Shown here in pieces: positions 7,777-15,200 of a stretch of DNA of 20,348 nucleotides. The translations under genes were made by a program, and so were the position numbers. Where the stretch lies: positions 1-20,348 of IMG/VR virus record IMGVR_UViG_3300020595_000239; one strand, written 5' to 3'. This stretch comes from a virus. The notes beneath the pieces were generated by a model. The model ran no database searches and was not told where the DNA came from. It worked only from the letters and a program-made list of their open reading frames with translations. Within the stretch, counting starts at the first letter, position 1; every line of letters begins with the position of its first letter.

Positions 7777-7793
7777 AAGGAGGGTTTCTCCTT
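7777..7793 (-). terminator. Weak hairpin after the DUF6447-like gene
   Basis: AAGGAG (7777-7782) and CTCCTT (7788-7793) can form a 6-bp stem with a 5-base loop, 12 bases beyond the stop of the 7805-8026 gene. The minus-strand RNA after the stem reads CCCTACTATTATATATT, which is AU-rich but is not a U-run. It may be a weak terminator or RNA processing site. The stem includes a ribosome-binding-like AGGAG, so it may be coincidental. Confidence 0.25.
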
Positions 7794-7804
7794 TTAATAG
7801 GGGA

Positions 7805-8026
7805 CTATGCCGCCTCTTCTGCTTCAGGAACCTCTAAATCTTCCTCCAACATTTTAGCAAAGGTATCTCGACCAACTTGTAATTGATCTAAGTTAAATCT
7901 AGTAGAACCGATCTTACGATCTAAGTCAGATAGGTGGCTAATTAGCATCTTTTGCTTATCAGTAAGTTGGTCTGCAGTGTATTCTTTGTCGTTAATAGTA
8001 ATGGATTGTGTTTGTTTCTTTTCCAT
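7805..8026 (-). CDS. DUF6447-like small phage protein
   Basis: This 73-residue protein has an ATG at 8026 preceded by TAAAGGAGAATAAA. The N-terminal ITINDKEYTADQLTDKQKML is a short beta-hairpin followed by the start of a helix. Residues ~27-65 (ISHLSDLDRKIGSTRFNLDQLQVGRDTFAKML) form a long amphipathic helix or coiled coil. This layout (I.I.G/DK.Y....L...K..L..L...D.....L...L...R..Y...L) is that of a small family widespread in marine phages and catalogued as DUF6447. The acidic tail EEDLEVPEAEEAA is typical. Its function is unknown. The family call is from memory of the pattern. Confidence 0.75.
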   Translation of the reverse strand: MEKKQTQSITINDKEYTADQLTDKQKMLISHLSDLDRKIGSTRFNLDQLQVGRDTFAKMLEEDLEVPEAEEAA

Positions 8027-8045
8027 TTTATTCTCCTTTAAGTTA

Positions 8046-8450
8046 TTAGTCGGCCGTATAAACCGACATATCTACATTGGTGGGGGCGTACTCAGTAAAA
8101 ACTGTGTCCTCTATTCTGACTATAACATTAACCTGCAAGAAAACTGCGTATGATGCACGATGTTGAGCAACTTTTGCAGTCACCTCAGAAGAAGTCAAAC
8201 CAAAGTCCACATCTGAGTGTTTAACAGACGCGACACTATAGAATTTTGTTGTGTCTAGGCTGTTTATCTCGCTGTCTGTTAATGTATTTACTGGGATTGA
8301 CCAGCCAGTAGCAGCGCTCCCTGAAAGCTCTTTAACAACTACCCAATCGGTAGGGTTGTTATCGAGTCGTGACTTTGTGTTTAAAACTGCGGTATTGGCT
8401 AGAGCCTCAGTTTCGTAATCAGTCCCACAATATTGCCAAATTGTAGTCAT
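8046..8450 (-). CDS. Hypothetical tail-cluster protein, 134 residues
   Basis: I do not recognise this protein. The ATG (8450-8448) abuts the TAG of the oxygenase gene, so the two are probably translated in series. The N-terminal part (MTTIWQYCGTDYETEALANTAVLNTKSRLDNNPTDWVVV) looks like a mixed alpha/beta domain with a conserved-looking PTDW. The middle (LTDSEINSLDTTKFYSVAS) and the C-terminal half (HRASYAVFLQVNVIVRIEDTVFTEY) are beta-rich, and the end is acidic (DMSVYTAD). No catalytic motif, signal peptide or membrane segment is seen. Location suggests a virion or fibre-related product. Confidence 0.7.
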   Translation of the reverse strand: MTTIWQYCGTDYETEALANTAVLNTKSRLDNNPTDWVVVKELSGSAATGWSIPVNTLTDSEINSLDTTKFYSVASVKHSDVDFGLTSSEVTAKVAQHRASYAVFLQVNVIVRIEDTVFTEYAPTNVDMSVYTAD

Positions 8451-8963
8451 CTAATTTACCCCGCTCCAAAGAGATTGATTTCTGACATAATTAACATTTA
8501 TAACTGCCTTGAAGTCAGTATTAGTTGGCGTGAAGCCCGCGTGTTCTGTATCTGCCGTAAACTCTACATACCTATTTTCCAACGGCTCGACCTTGGTGCC
8601 ATCTCTGAACTCAGTGTATCCGTTGTTTTCGTTTAGGTATAGGATTCCAGTGTAACTGTAACCTGGTATTCTTAACCCTTCTCCAATGTCTACATGAAAT
8701 CCGCCACACTTGTGCTCTTCTGTTCTGAAATTCAAATTTGCCTTAATTCTTTGCCATGACAATACATCTAACTTATCTAGAAACGGCTGCATGATGTGAT
8801 GAAGGTTGTTATAGTCCATAGGAGTCATACACATTTGAGCATTGTAAGTGTCGTTTGTGCTCAAAATTCTAGACAACCTCCACGCGTCCATTTCATTAGA
8901 TAGTAGAGTGTCCCTTATGAGATCAAAAGCAAATTGCGGTAAGAAATTGTCGTGAATTTGCAT
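8451..8963 (-). CDS. 2-oxoglutarate/Fe(II)-dependent oxygenase (prolyl hydroxylase-like)
   Basis: A 170-residue protein with the double-stranded beta-helix signature of non-haem iron dioxygenases. The HxD pair is His90 and Asp92 (GGFHVDIGEG) and the distal His is His141 (DTEHAGF). Between them is the segment YTGILYLNENNGYTEFRDGTKVEPLENRYVEF, with the same pattern as phage and bacterial prolyl-4-hydroxylase-like enzymes. The residue expected to bind the 2OG carboxylate is Lys152 (FKAVINVNYV), where relatives usually have Arg; Lys is also used in some prolyl hydroxylases. The ATG overlaps the stop of the glycine-rich adhesin gene (TAATG), and it precedes an unrecognised gene. Its neighbours suggest hydroxylation of a tail or fibre protein, though a host target or a nucleotide target cannot be excluded. 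Confidence 0.85.
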   Translation of the reverse strand: MQIHDNFLPQFAFDLIRDTLLSNEMDAWRLSRILSTNDTYNAQMCMTPMDYNNLHHIMQPFLDKLDVLSWQRIKANLNFRTEEHKCGGFHVDIGEGLRIPGYSYTGILYLNENNGYTEFRDGTKVEPLENRYVEFTADTEHAGFTPTNTDFKAVINVNYVRNQSLWSGVN

Positions 8964-9883
8964 TAAGAACTCCCGTATATGGTGCCGTTATTTGCGCCAA
9001 GTGTATATGAACCTGTGATAGCCGCACCAGCAGCACCGCCGCTTCGTGCGTCTACGCCGGAACCAGGGTTGCCAGCCGCACCCCAGTTGCCACCTATGCC
9101 ACCACGCGCGCTAATTCCACCGCCAGTTGCGCTAACCCCGGCTGTATTGTTAAATGGTTGTCTACCTCCACCAGCAGCCGCGCCGTATGCACCGCCGCCA
9201 TCTTGACTTTGAAGGCCGCCGCCACCGCCCCCGCCGCCGCCGCCAGTTGCGTTTGAGCCGCCACCGGCAAAATTTCCGTTTGCGCCTAGGCTGCCAATAG
9301 CGCCACCTGCACCGGACCCATATCCGCTACCGTTGCCGCCGCCAGAACCACCACCGCCGTGGGCTCTGTCGTTATCGGTGCTGTCCTTAACGCCACCGCC
9401 GCCTCCGCCGCCGCCAGCGATAATTCCAGAAGAGTTGTTAATAAGTGTTACGCCTGATGCAGTGATGTTTAACGCAGGTCCAGCAGCGCCGCCATTATAG
9501 TTTGACCCATTACCACCTTTCCCAATAATGTAACCACTGTTTCTTATCGTGCAGTTTGCTACATTAGCGAGTAAGCCGGGGTTTGCTGTGCTGTTAGCCC
9601 ACAAGTACACACCTGAGTTTACAGTGACATCAACAGCCTCCGAGCCGTCCCACCCAGCCGCTGTTGCCAGTGTGGACAGGTTAGCCTCCTGCATGTTAGA
9701 AGATATCGTAAAGGTGAACGCATTAGCCCTACCATAGCCGTCAGCCATTTCTATCTCGCCTGACGCAATACCAAACAACCCACGAACAGCCGAGCCGCCC
9801 ATGTCAATCTGAGCCGTACCACTGTTTCCAAGCTCCACATTAACGTCATTGAGTGATATTTGACCTGATGTTTGTAATGCCAT
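8963..9883 (-). CDS. Polyglycine-rich receptor-binding adhesin
   Basis: A 306-residue tip protein. The N-terminal MALQTSGQISLNDVNVELG followed by AQIDMGGSAVRGLFGIASGEIEMADGYG is the common attachment domain of many phage tail proteins. Residues ~79-120 (VDVTVNSGVYLWANS...CTIRNSGYIIG) look like beta-helix turns. Residues ~121-285 are extremely glycine-rich, with blocks such as IIAGGGGGGGG (154-164) and TGGGGGGGGGG (213-223) alternating with small polar loops, as in gp38-type adhesins whose glycine runs form polyglycine II helices and whose loops contact the receptor. The ending GAAITGSYTLGANNGTIYGSS is the usual terminus of such tips. A GAGAGG binding site precedes the ATG. The gene is visibly richer in G+C than its neighbours, with many GGC codons. 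Confidence 0.85.
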   Translation of the reverse strand: MALQTSGQISLNDVNVELGNSGTAQIDMGGSAVRGLFGIASGEIEMADGYGRANAFTFTISSNMQEANLSTLATAAGWDGSEAVDVTVNSGVYLWANSTANPGLLANVANCTIRNSGYIIGKGGNGSNYNGGAAGPALNITASGVTLINNSSGIIAGGGGGGGGVKDSTDNDRAHGGGGSGGGNGSGYGSGAGGAIGSLGANGNFAGGGSNATGGGGGGGGGGLQSQDGGGAYGAAAGGGRQPFNNTAGVSATGGGISARGGIGGNWGAAGNPGSGVDARSGGAAGAAITGSYTLGANNGTIYGSS

Positions 9884-9884
9884 A

Positions 9885-10358
9885 TTACTGACCTCTCAAT
9901 TCTTCTATCTCTGCTTTCAGTTCTTTTATCGCTTCTACAAGCAAGCCAATAAGCTGGTCATATTGAACAGTCTTATATTCGGTTTTGTCATCTTCACCCA
10001 TCTTGAGCGGCAATGTGCTTTCAGTGATTGCGCTGGGCAGAATCTTTTCAACCTCTTGTGCAATAACACCAGCGGATTTTTTACCGTCAGTAGTGTATGT
10101 GAAGGTGTAACCATTGATCTGGTCAACCTTGTCCAAGGCGCTGTCAATCTTAACAATGTCAGTCTTGAGGCGTTTATCTGAGATTGTTGTAGAGTAAGCA
10201 ATGACGTTGCCTTCAACGTGTAGGTCTCCGGTGTTGTAGAGGCGCATATCAACAGCACTATCAAGAACCCAGTCTATGTAAGTGCCAGACCCAGTTATAG
10301 AGGGTGTAGTGATACCTGTTGTTCCAATACCTGTTGTTCCATTTAATGTAATAGCCAT
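9885..10358 (-). CDS. Fibre tip protein with S74-type intramolecular chaperone domain
   Basis: A 157-residue protein. Residues 1-55 (MAITLNGTTGIGTTGITTPS ... DMRLYNTGDLHVEGNVIAYS) are a short fibre segment. Residues 60-157 form the Peptidase_S74/endosialidase-type chaperone domain: the Ser60-Asp61-Lys62-Arg63-Leu-Lys motif at the usual self-cleavage position, LDKVDQINGYTFTYT, KKSAGVIAQEVEKILPSAI, YKTVQYDQLIGLLVEAIKEL, and a final coiled coil (KAEIEELRGQ). In this family the domain drives trimerisation of a beta-helical fibre and is then cut off just before the Ser. Here the domain is almost the whole protein, with little fibre to fold. The ATG overlaps the stop of the gene before it (TAATG, with GGAGA upstream). 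Confidence 0.9.
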   Translation of the reverse strand: MAITLNGTTGIGTTGITTPSITGSGTYIDWVLDSAVDMRLYNTGDLHVEGNVIAYSTTISDKRLKTDIVKIDSALDKVDQINGYTFTYTTDGKKSAGVIAQEVEKILPSAITESTLPLKMGEDDKTEYKTVQYDQLIGLLVEAIKELKAEIEELRGQ

Positions 10359-10660
10359 TAGCTGGTCTCCTTGGGAAACTCAGCTTTAATAGCTAAGATA
10401 GCGTCTTTATATGTTGTGGTACCGTTGATAGCATCATCAGAAATTAGTTCTAATTGATTTAAGGCATTGTATTTAACCTTTCTGTCACGTTGGTATTTTG
10501 TAGCGTCGTATTCTGCTTTTAACTCTGTCGCTTTGATAGTAACCTCTACCATTTGTTCATCAGTTAATTTACCTGTAGAAATGTAAATGTCAGCACTATC
10601 AGGTTCTTGTGAGCAGTCACCATATAGGATGCTTGCTGCTTGTAATAAATCTAAACTCAT
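10358..10660 (-). CDS. Probable tail fibre assembly chaperone-like protein (XkdW-type)
   Basis: A 100-residue protein. The N-terminal part (LLQAASILYGDCSQEPDSAD) is small and acidic. The C-terminal part (AEYDATKYQRDRKVKYNALNQLELISDDAINGTTTYKDAILAIKAEFPKE) has the pattern YQR.R...Y..L..QL..I.DD.......Y...I..IK..FPK. This is typical of small proteins found next to phage fibre genes and related to the C-terminal region of tail-fibre assembly proteins. The gene lies between two short fibre genes (ATG at 10660 after GGAGCATAAC; stop overlapping the start at 10358), which fits a chaperone working on one of them. It may alternatively be a minor structural protein. Confidence 0.7.
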   Translation of the reverse strand: MSLDLLQAASILYGDCSQEPDSADIYISTGKLTDEQMVEVTIKATELKAEYDATKYQRDRKVKYNALNQLELISDDAINGTTTYKDAILAIKAEFPKETS

Positions 10661-10661
10661 G

Positions 10662-11318
10662 TTATGCTCCTATCTCTGTAATGATTATTTCTGATGTGCC
10701 TTTTTCGTAGGCGTCTGAGCTAATGGCAAAACACCTATTAGTCCACATTGTTTTTGCACCATTTGAATCAGCAACAAGGCGGAAGGTTATTGCAGTCCCG
10801 ACCACTGACGATGTAGATACCAGTGTTGATATGTTACAGTTTTCTAGTGTTGAGGAGTTGTTGTCAGCTATGTAACTTTGCACAGGTGAGCCAAGGCCAT
10901 AACCCCGACCCTGACTATTCATATTTACTCTCGTTCCATCCATTTGAATATTAAAACAAACATCCCATGCACTACTAACTTCTCCAACCCAGCGAACTGT
11001 TACTAAGAACTTGCTATTTGCACCAAGAGGTGTGATAGCTTTTGATATTCCATTTACAACTACATCCGTCGTAGATACTGTCTGTGAGGCTTGTGTGGCA
11101 GTAAGATAACTAACAACCTGCAAAACCTTACCCCCACCAGGAAGATTAGTTAGAGCAGCACCACTGATAGCAGGCAAAGCACCAGTAAGATTAGATGCGG
11201 CTAAAGCGCCAGAAAAGGCTGTGGCTGAGAGAGTGCCAGTTATAGTTAAGCCTTCGGGGAACGTAGGCCCGCCATTGCCGGCCTCGTTCGTGATATTATT
11301 TACTTTCATAGTACTCAT
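10662..11318 (-). CDS. Short tail fibre protein
   Basis: A 218-residue protein. The N-terminal MSTMKVNNITNEAG with PTFPEGLTITGTLSATAFSG and NLTGALPAISGAALTNLPGGG is the standard connector found at the start of marine phage fibre genes. From ~residue 65 (KVLQVVSYLTATQASQTVSTT) to the end there is a beta-rich domain (SKFLVTVRWVGEVSSAWDVCFNIQMDGTRV ... TSEIIITEIGA). In this family that is a C-terminal knob, probably trimeric and possibly receptor-contacting. The ATG overlaps the TGA of the preceding chaperone gene (ATGA), so the two are coupled. The shared LTGALPAI(S/D)G(A/S)ALT segment links it to the gene at 11740-12210. Confidence 0.8.
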   Translation of the reverse strand: MSTMKVNNITNEAGNGGPTFPEGLTITGTLSATAFSGALAASNLTGALPAISGAALTNLPGGGKVLQVVSYLTATQASQTVSTTDVVVNGISKAITPLGANSKFLVTVRWVGEVSSAWDVCFNIQMDGTRVNMNSQGRGYGLGSPVQSYIADNNSSTLENCNISTLVSTSSVVGTAITFRLVADSNGAKTMWTNRCFAISSDAYEKGTSEIIITEIGA

Positions 11319-11740
11319 ACTACACCTCCGGGCTTAGTAGGCCACGTCACATTGTGTGGGAACCCAGCTTGTGTTGTAATGTTCAACAAGGCGGTACGAT
11401 ATGATGACCACTCTGCTTGCTGTGCTTCGCTCATCTCTGCCCAGCGCAAAGGGTTAGACACAATAGGATCAACTACTGTGGCTAAGATGTTGTCACGCTC
11501 TGCACGAACCCCTTCAGCTGCGTCTGCATCTAGCTCTGCCTGTGTAGGCGGAACATATGCTGCGAAGTCTGTGTTGATCAGGGCCATGACTGCACCATTG
11601 TCAATCGTGGTGTCTGTATCAGTTGAGTCAAGAGTGTAAGGTATCCAACCGTACTGTGGGTGGTTAATCTCTACGTTCATGCGGAGGTTGTCAGCTTGAA
11701 GTGATGCCGCATTGCGGAATTCTGTTATTGTAATGCTCAT
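11315..11740 (-). CDS. Tail fibre assembly chaperone (phage tail APC family)
   Basis: A 141-residue protein. Its C-terminal half (ERDNILATVVDPIVSNPLRW ... MSEAQQAEWSSYRTALLNIT, then GFPHNVTWPTKPG) fits the PF16778-type fibre chaperone pattern: R-x-x-x-L, a D-x-x-x-x block, W-x-x-YR-x-x-L, and GFPxNVxWPxxP. Such proteins help nearby fibre proteins fold and trimerise and may stay on the tip. I chose the ATG at 11740 because it overlaps the stop of the upstream fibre gene (TAATG), as at other junctions here. A longer frame open to 11818 adds 26 residues that would lie inside the upstream gene and lack a binding site. The client is probably the fibre at 11740-12210. Confidence 0.85.
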   Translation of the reverse strand: MSITITEFRNAASLQADNLRMNVEINHPQYGWIPYTLDSTDTDTTIDNGAVMALINTDFAAYVPPTQAELDADAAEGVRAERDNILATVVDPIVSNPLRWAEMSEAQQAEWSSYRTALLNITTQAGFPHNVTWPTKPGGVV

Positions 11741-12210
11741 TATGAAATCCTCACAAAAAGTACCTGCCGCATGTAGCTGCCAGTCGAATAAGCGTTTGCA
11801 CGTCCCATCGCACGCCACGTCCCACTTAAAGTGTTTCCGCCTTTGACGAGCTGAAAGGACGGGGCCATAGTATCATCTGCAGTACCCGTCGAGTACCACA
11901 TCCACGCCGTTGGCTGGATACCACTTCCTGCATGTGTACTATTTTCTACAATGCCGGTGGTCGTCATAAATCCATGAACATAAGTCCCAACAGCCCCGTA
12001 GTCTGTACTAGCGCCAACACCCGTTAAGGCAGAACCATCAATAGCTGGTAAGGCTCCTGTAAGTTTATTAGATGCTAGTGAGCTTGAGTCATTAAGCAAC
12101 ACACCAGTGCTGTCTGGAAGTGTCAACGTACGGCTGGTGTTAGAGCCGGGTGACGCAAGAGAGAAGGTACCCGACCCTGATGAGTTGGGCTGTATTTTTA
12201 TTGTACTCAT
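11740..12210 (-). CDS. Short tail fibre protein
   Basis: A 156-residue protein. The N-terminal MSTIKIQPNSSGSGTFSLAS followed by SRTLTLPDSTGVLLND is a connector very common at the start of marine phage fibre genes. NKLTGALPAIDGSALTGVG is the same short repeat as in the gene at 10662-11318. The C-terminal ~85 residues (DYGAVGTYVHGFMTTTGIVE ... WRAMGRANAYSTGSYMRQVLFVRIS) form a compact aromatic-rich domain, likely the tip knob. The RAMG and VLFVRIS ending is like fibre tips in other phages. The ATG is one base past the stop of the large fibre gene. The chaperone gene follows with an overlap, and I see these two as a fibre/chaperone pair. Confidence 0.8.
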   Translation of the reverse strand: MSTIKIQPNSSGSGTFSLASPGSNTSRTLTLPDSTGVLLNDSSSLASNKLTGALPAIDGSALTGVGASTDYGAVGTYVHGFMTTTGIVENSTHAGSGIQPTAWMWYSTGTADDTMAPSFQLVKGGNTLSGTWRAMGRANAYSTGSYMRQVLFVRIS

Positions 12211-12211
12211 A

Positions 12212-15200
12212 TCAAACCACCGTCCATGTTTCGCCAGCGCCCACTGTCACAGTGACGCCAGAATTGATTGTAATTGGGCCAGCCGACATTGCGTTCTTCC
12301 CATTTGTAATTGTGTAGTTAGAAGTAACATTCTGACCGTTCTCGTAGAAGATGTCGTCGTTGCCACCACCAGTTGCACCCGCTGCAATACCTGTCAAGCT
12401 AGAGCCATCGCCGTGAAAGCTGGGCGCATGGATAGGCTCAGTAGAGGTGATCTGTGCGTTGTTAACCTCAAGACGCTCTGCTCCACCAGTAACAACACGC
12501 CAGTGGTCTTCTGCGTGGAACGAAATGTAGGTGTTGGTGTCACCAGAGTGTATTATCTCACCCGCAACATATAAAGCGTTAAACGTAGCGTTACTATTAG
12601 TGTTTAGTGGTTGGTTGGCTGTATATGTGGTGTATCCATTAGGGTTGCTTGCAGGGTAGTAGTAGCTGCCATGTTGCCCATCAAGCAAGTCTGCATCCAG
12701 ACCAGAACTTGCGCCGTCATTGCCAGCGTGCCATGCGGTGTTGCCAGCAATATTTACGCCGCCACTAACCGTTTCTAGTACAACAGCACTATCGTAGTAT
12801 AGTCTTACATACGGCGTTGCTACATCATTGTGCATAGAGATGAGGTTATGGTTTACACCTCCTGTACCTTCACCTTGCCAATAGAAACTACCAGCAGCAT
12901 GTAGGTAGTTACGGAAATATGTATTAGTGCCGTCATGCCACATTCTGAAGTCATCTGAGGCACCTAAACGTAGATAATCGTTATCCGAAAGATCAACAGC
13001 ACCACGAACACTTAGAGTGCTATCAACCGTAAGACTGGTAAACCGTCCATTACTCCACGTATATGAAGAGTTACCTACTACACCTGTATTGTCTGTGGGG
13101 GGCAGTACATCTGTAGCAATCAGATCGCCACCTACAGTAAAATTACCAGAAGCGCTAGAATGGTTATGACTGTCATCCGCTACAGCAACACTAAGTGTAG
13201 CATTGGCGCTACCGTCCCAAGAGACAGACCCTGATGCGTCACCGCTTAGGGAGAGTGTACGGGCTGTGGTCCATTTAGATGCTGTACTTGCGTTCCCTGA
13301 TAGCGCACCAACGAATGTTGCAGCTTGCACAGAGGCATTATTAGTACCTCCATCCGAGTCAAAATGAAAGCGCCCTACACCGTTTGCATCATCGTAGCGT
13401 ATGTAGTCGTTGTTAGCGAACTTAATACGATTTCCGCTTCCTATTGTTAAGTTAGCGGTGGTGAGCGTACCAGTAATGGTATCGCCAGTGACGTTCACAA
13501 AGCGGCTGTCTGCCTCTGACTCAGTATAGTAGCGATCATCATGAGTATGGCTTGCTGGAGCAAAGGCGCTTGCATGGTTACCGTCCAAAAGATCAGCATC
13601 TAAGCCTGAGCCAGAACCGTCGTTACCTGAGTGCCATATCTCGTTCCAACCAGTCCAAGAATTACTGTAGCGGTAGCGAAAGTATGGGCCATTTGAACTA
13701 TTATAAGGAATGGCAAACTGAGTCATATTCCCAGAGCCATCCTTGGCGTTATACTCAAAGCTAAAGGGATGGTAATAACCAGAACCAGAAGGTCCGTTAG
13801 TGTGTGACCCTAATAGTAATGTATGACCCTGCCCAGACCTAGCATTGGTAATATGATTCCAGTCAGTAGTACCGCCTGTTGTCGCCGCACCAATGCCGCC
13901 TGTTAACAGCCCATTTATGTCGAAGGAACCATCAGAGTGAGTGTGGTTATGACTATCGTTTGCCACCGCCACACTCAACGTAGCATTACCTGAACCGTCC
14001 CAGCTTACACTACCAGAGGCATCACCAGAGAGGGATAACGTTCTAGCTGTGGTCCATTTATCAGCGTTGGGGTGGTAGTTATCGTGGAATATGTTTAAGA
14101 GGGTGCCTGATGCGCCTACACGATAATGCAATACCCCTGTGTTAGTGAAACCCATACGAGCAAGCTCGCCAGTGCTATTGGCATACTTAATGACAGAATA
14201 GTAGTCACCATCACTTCTATTAACGGTAAGTTGATCTGCGTAGCCACCAGAACTCAATGTAAGAGTGCCAGTCATGGTATCGCCAGTGACATTTACGTAG
14301 CGACCATCTAGGTTAGTAGAAGCAATACCTGTGATATGCCCATACGTATCAAGAGTAATATCTTGAATAACTGTGCCATTAGAGTTGTTCACAGAGGCTT
14401 GGCTGGATGTGTCAGCGTGATTGATTGTGACTGTACCAGATGTACCGCCACCCGTGATACCTGCGCCAGCCGTGACTCCTGTGATGTCACCTACGTTAGT
14501 TGTGTAACCAGCACCGTTGGTTAGCTGATTGTTGTTAGTGATATAGTTAGCATTAGTAGCGCCTGTATATCCAAGGTTAGCCAGAGTAAGGTTGCGTGTA
14601 GATACTGTAGCATTAGCATCCGTAACGTGACCTAAAGTGTCTGTTGTGACGTTGAAGTCCAAGTCAGAGATAACAGTAGCGCCAGTTAAGGGGCCAGTAT
14701 CCACAGACATATCATCACCGGGGTGTGTTGGGTGTGTATAAACAGTGTTAGTATCGGGCGGAGTAGCCCAAGTAAACGTACCATCGCCATCAGAACGTAA
14801 GAACTGGGTGGCGGTACCATTACCTGTTACTTTCAAGTTATCTGCATCGACAACATTAGAAGCAATAGTCAAAGCACCTGAGCCAGTAACTTCGCCAGTG
14901 TGTGTAGCGTTGTTAGAGGAGCTAGTACCCGCACCGATTAATGAACGAATTTCTGCAGCAGTAATGCCGGAAGCTAAACTTGGGGTAGCACCATCAGTAG
15001 AAATAGCAGGTGCAGCTGTATTGGTAGCACTTGCAGCAATACCGTCAAGTTTAGTCTTAAGGGTAGTTGTGAAGTTCTTCTGGGTTAAACCACCATCACC
15101 AACACTGTATGTTGTATTGATATAGTTACCTGAGTGAATGTTAGTAGCACCTTGGTCGGTTGTCCAGTCAATGTGCTCATTAGCAACAAAGCCTGAGAGT

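Larger units (their letters stand above)
7702..7804 (-). promoter_or_regulatory. RNR leader: AT-rich intergenic region with palindromes and duplicated RBS segment
   Basis: This 103-bp gap is the only substantial non-coding stretch between genes in the window. In transcription order it holds a short hairpin (7777-7793), an AT-rich palindrome TTATATAATATATAA (7754-7768), a 10-bp inverted repeat (7723-7732 with 7747-7756), and the RNR ribosome binding site AAGGAGA (7709-7715). The AT-rich part could contain a promoter for nrdJ and the nozzle genes, but I see no convincing -35/-10 pair. The region is too short and lacks the conserved boxes for a cobalamin riboswitch. Confidence 0.45.

Noticed and set aside
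7702-7804. Cobalamin riboswitch controlling the B12-dependent reductase
   Set aside because: The gap is only 103 bases, and no B12-box-like conserved sequence or multi-helix junction could be seen. Only simple inverted repeats are present.
11315-11818. Longer form of the fibre chaperone starting at 11818
   Set aside because: The extra 26 residues lie inside the upstream fibre gene in another frame and contain no binding site before the ATG. The ATG at 11740 forms the TAATG overlap typical of this cluster.
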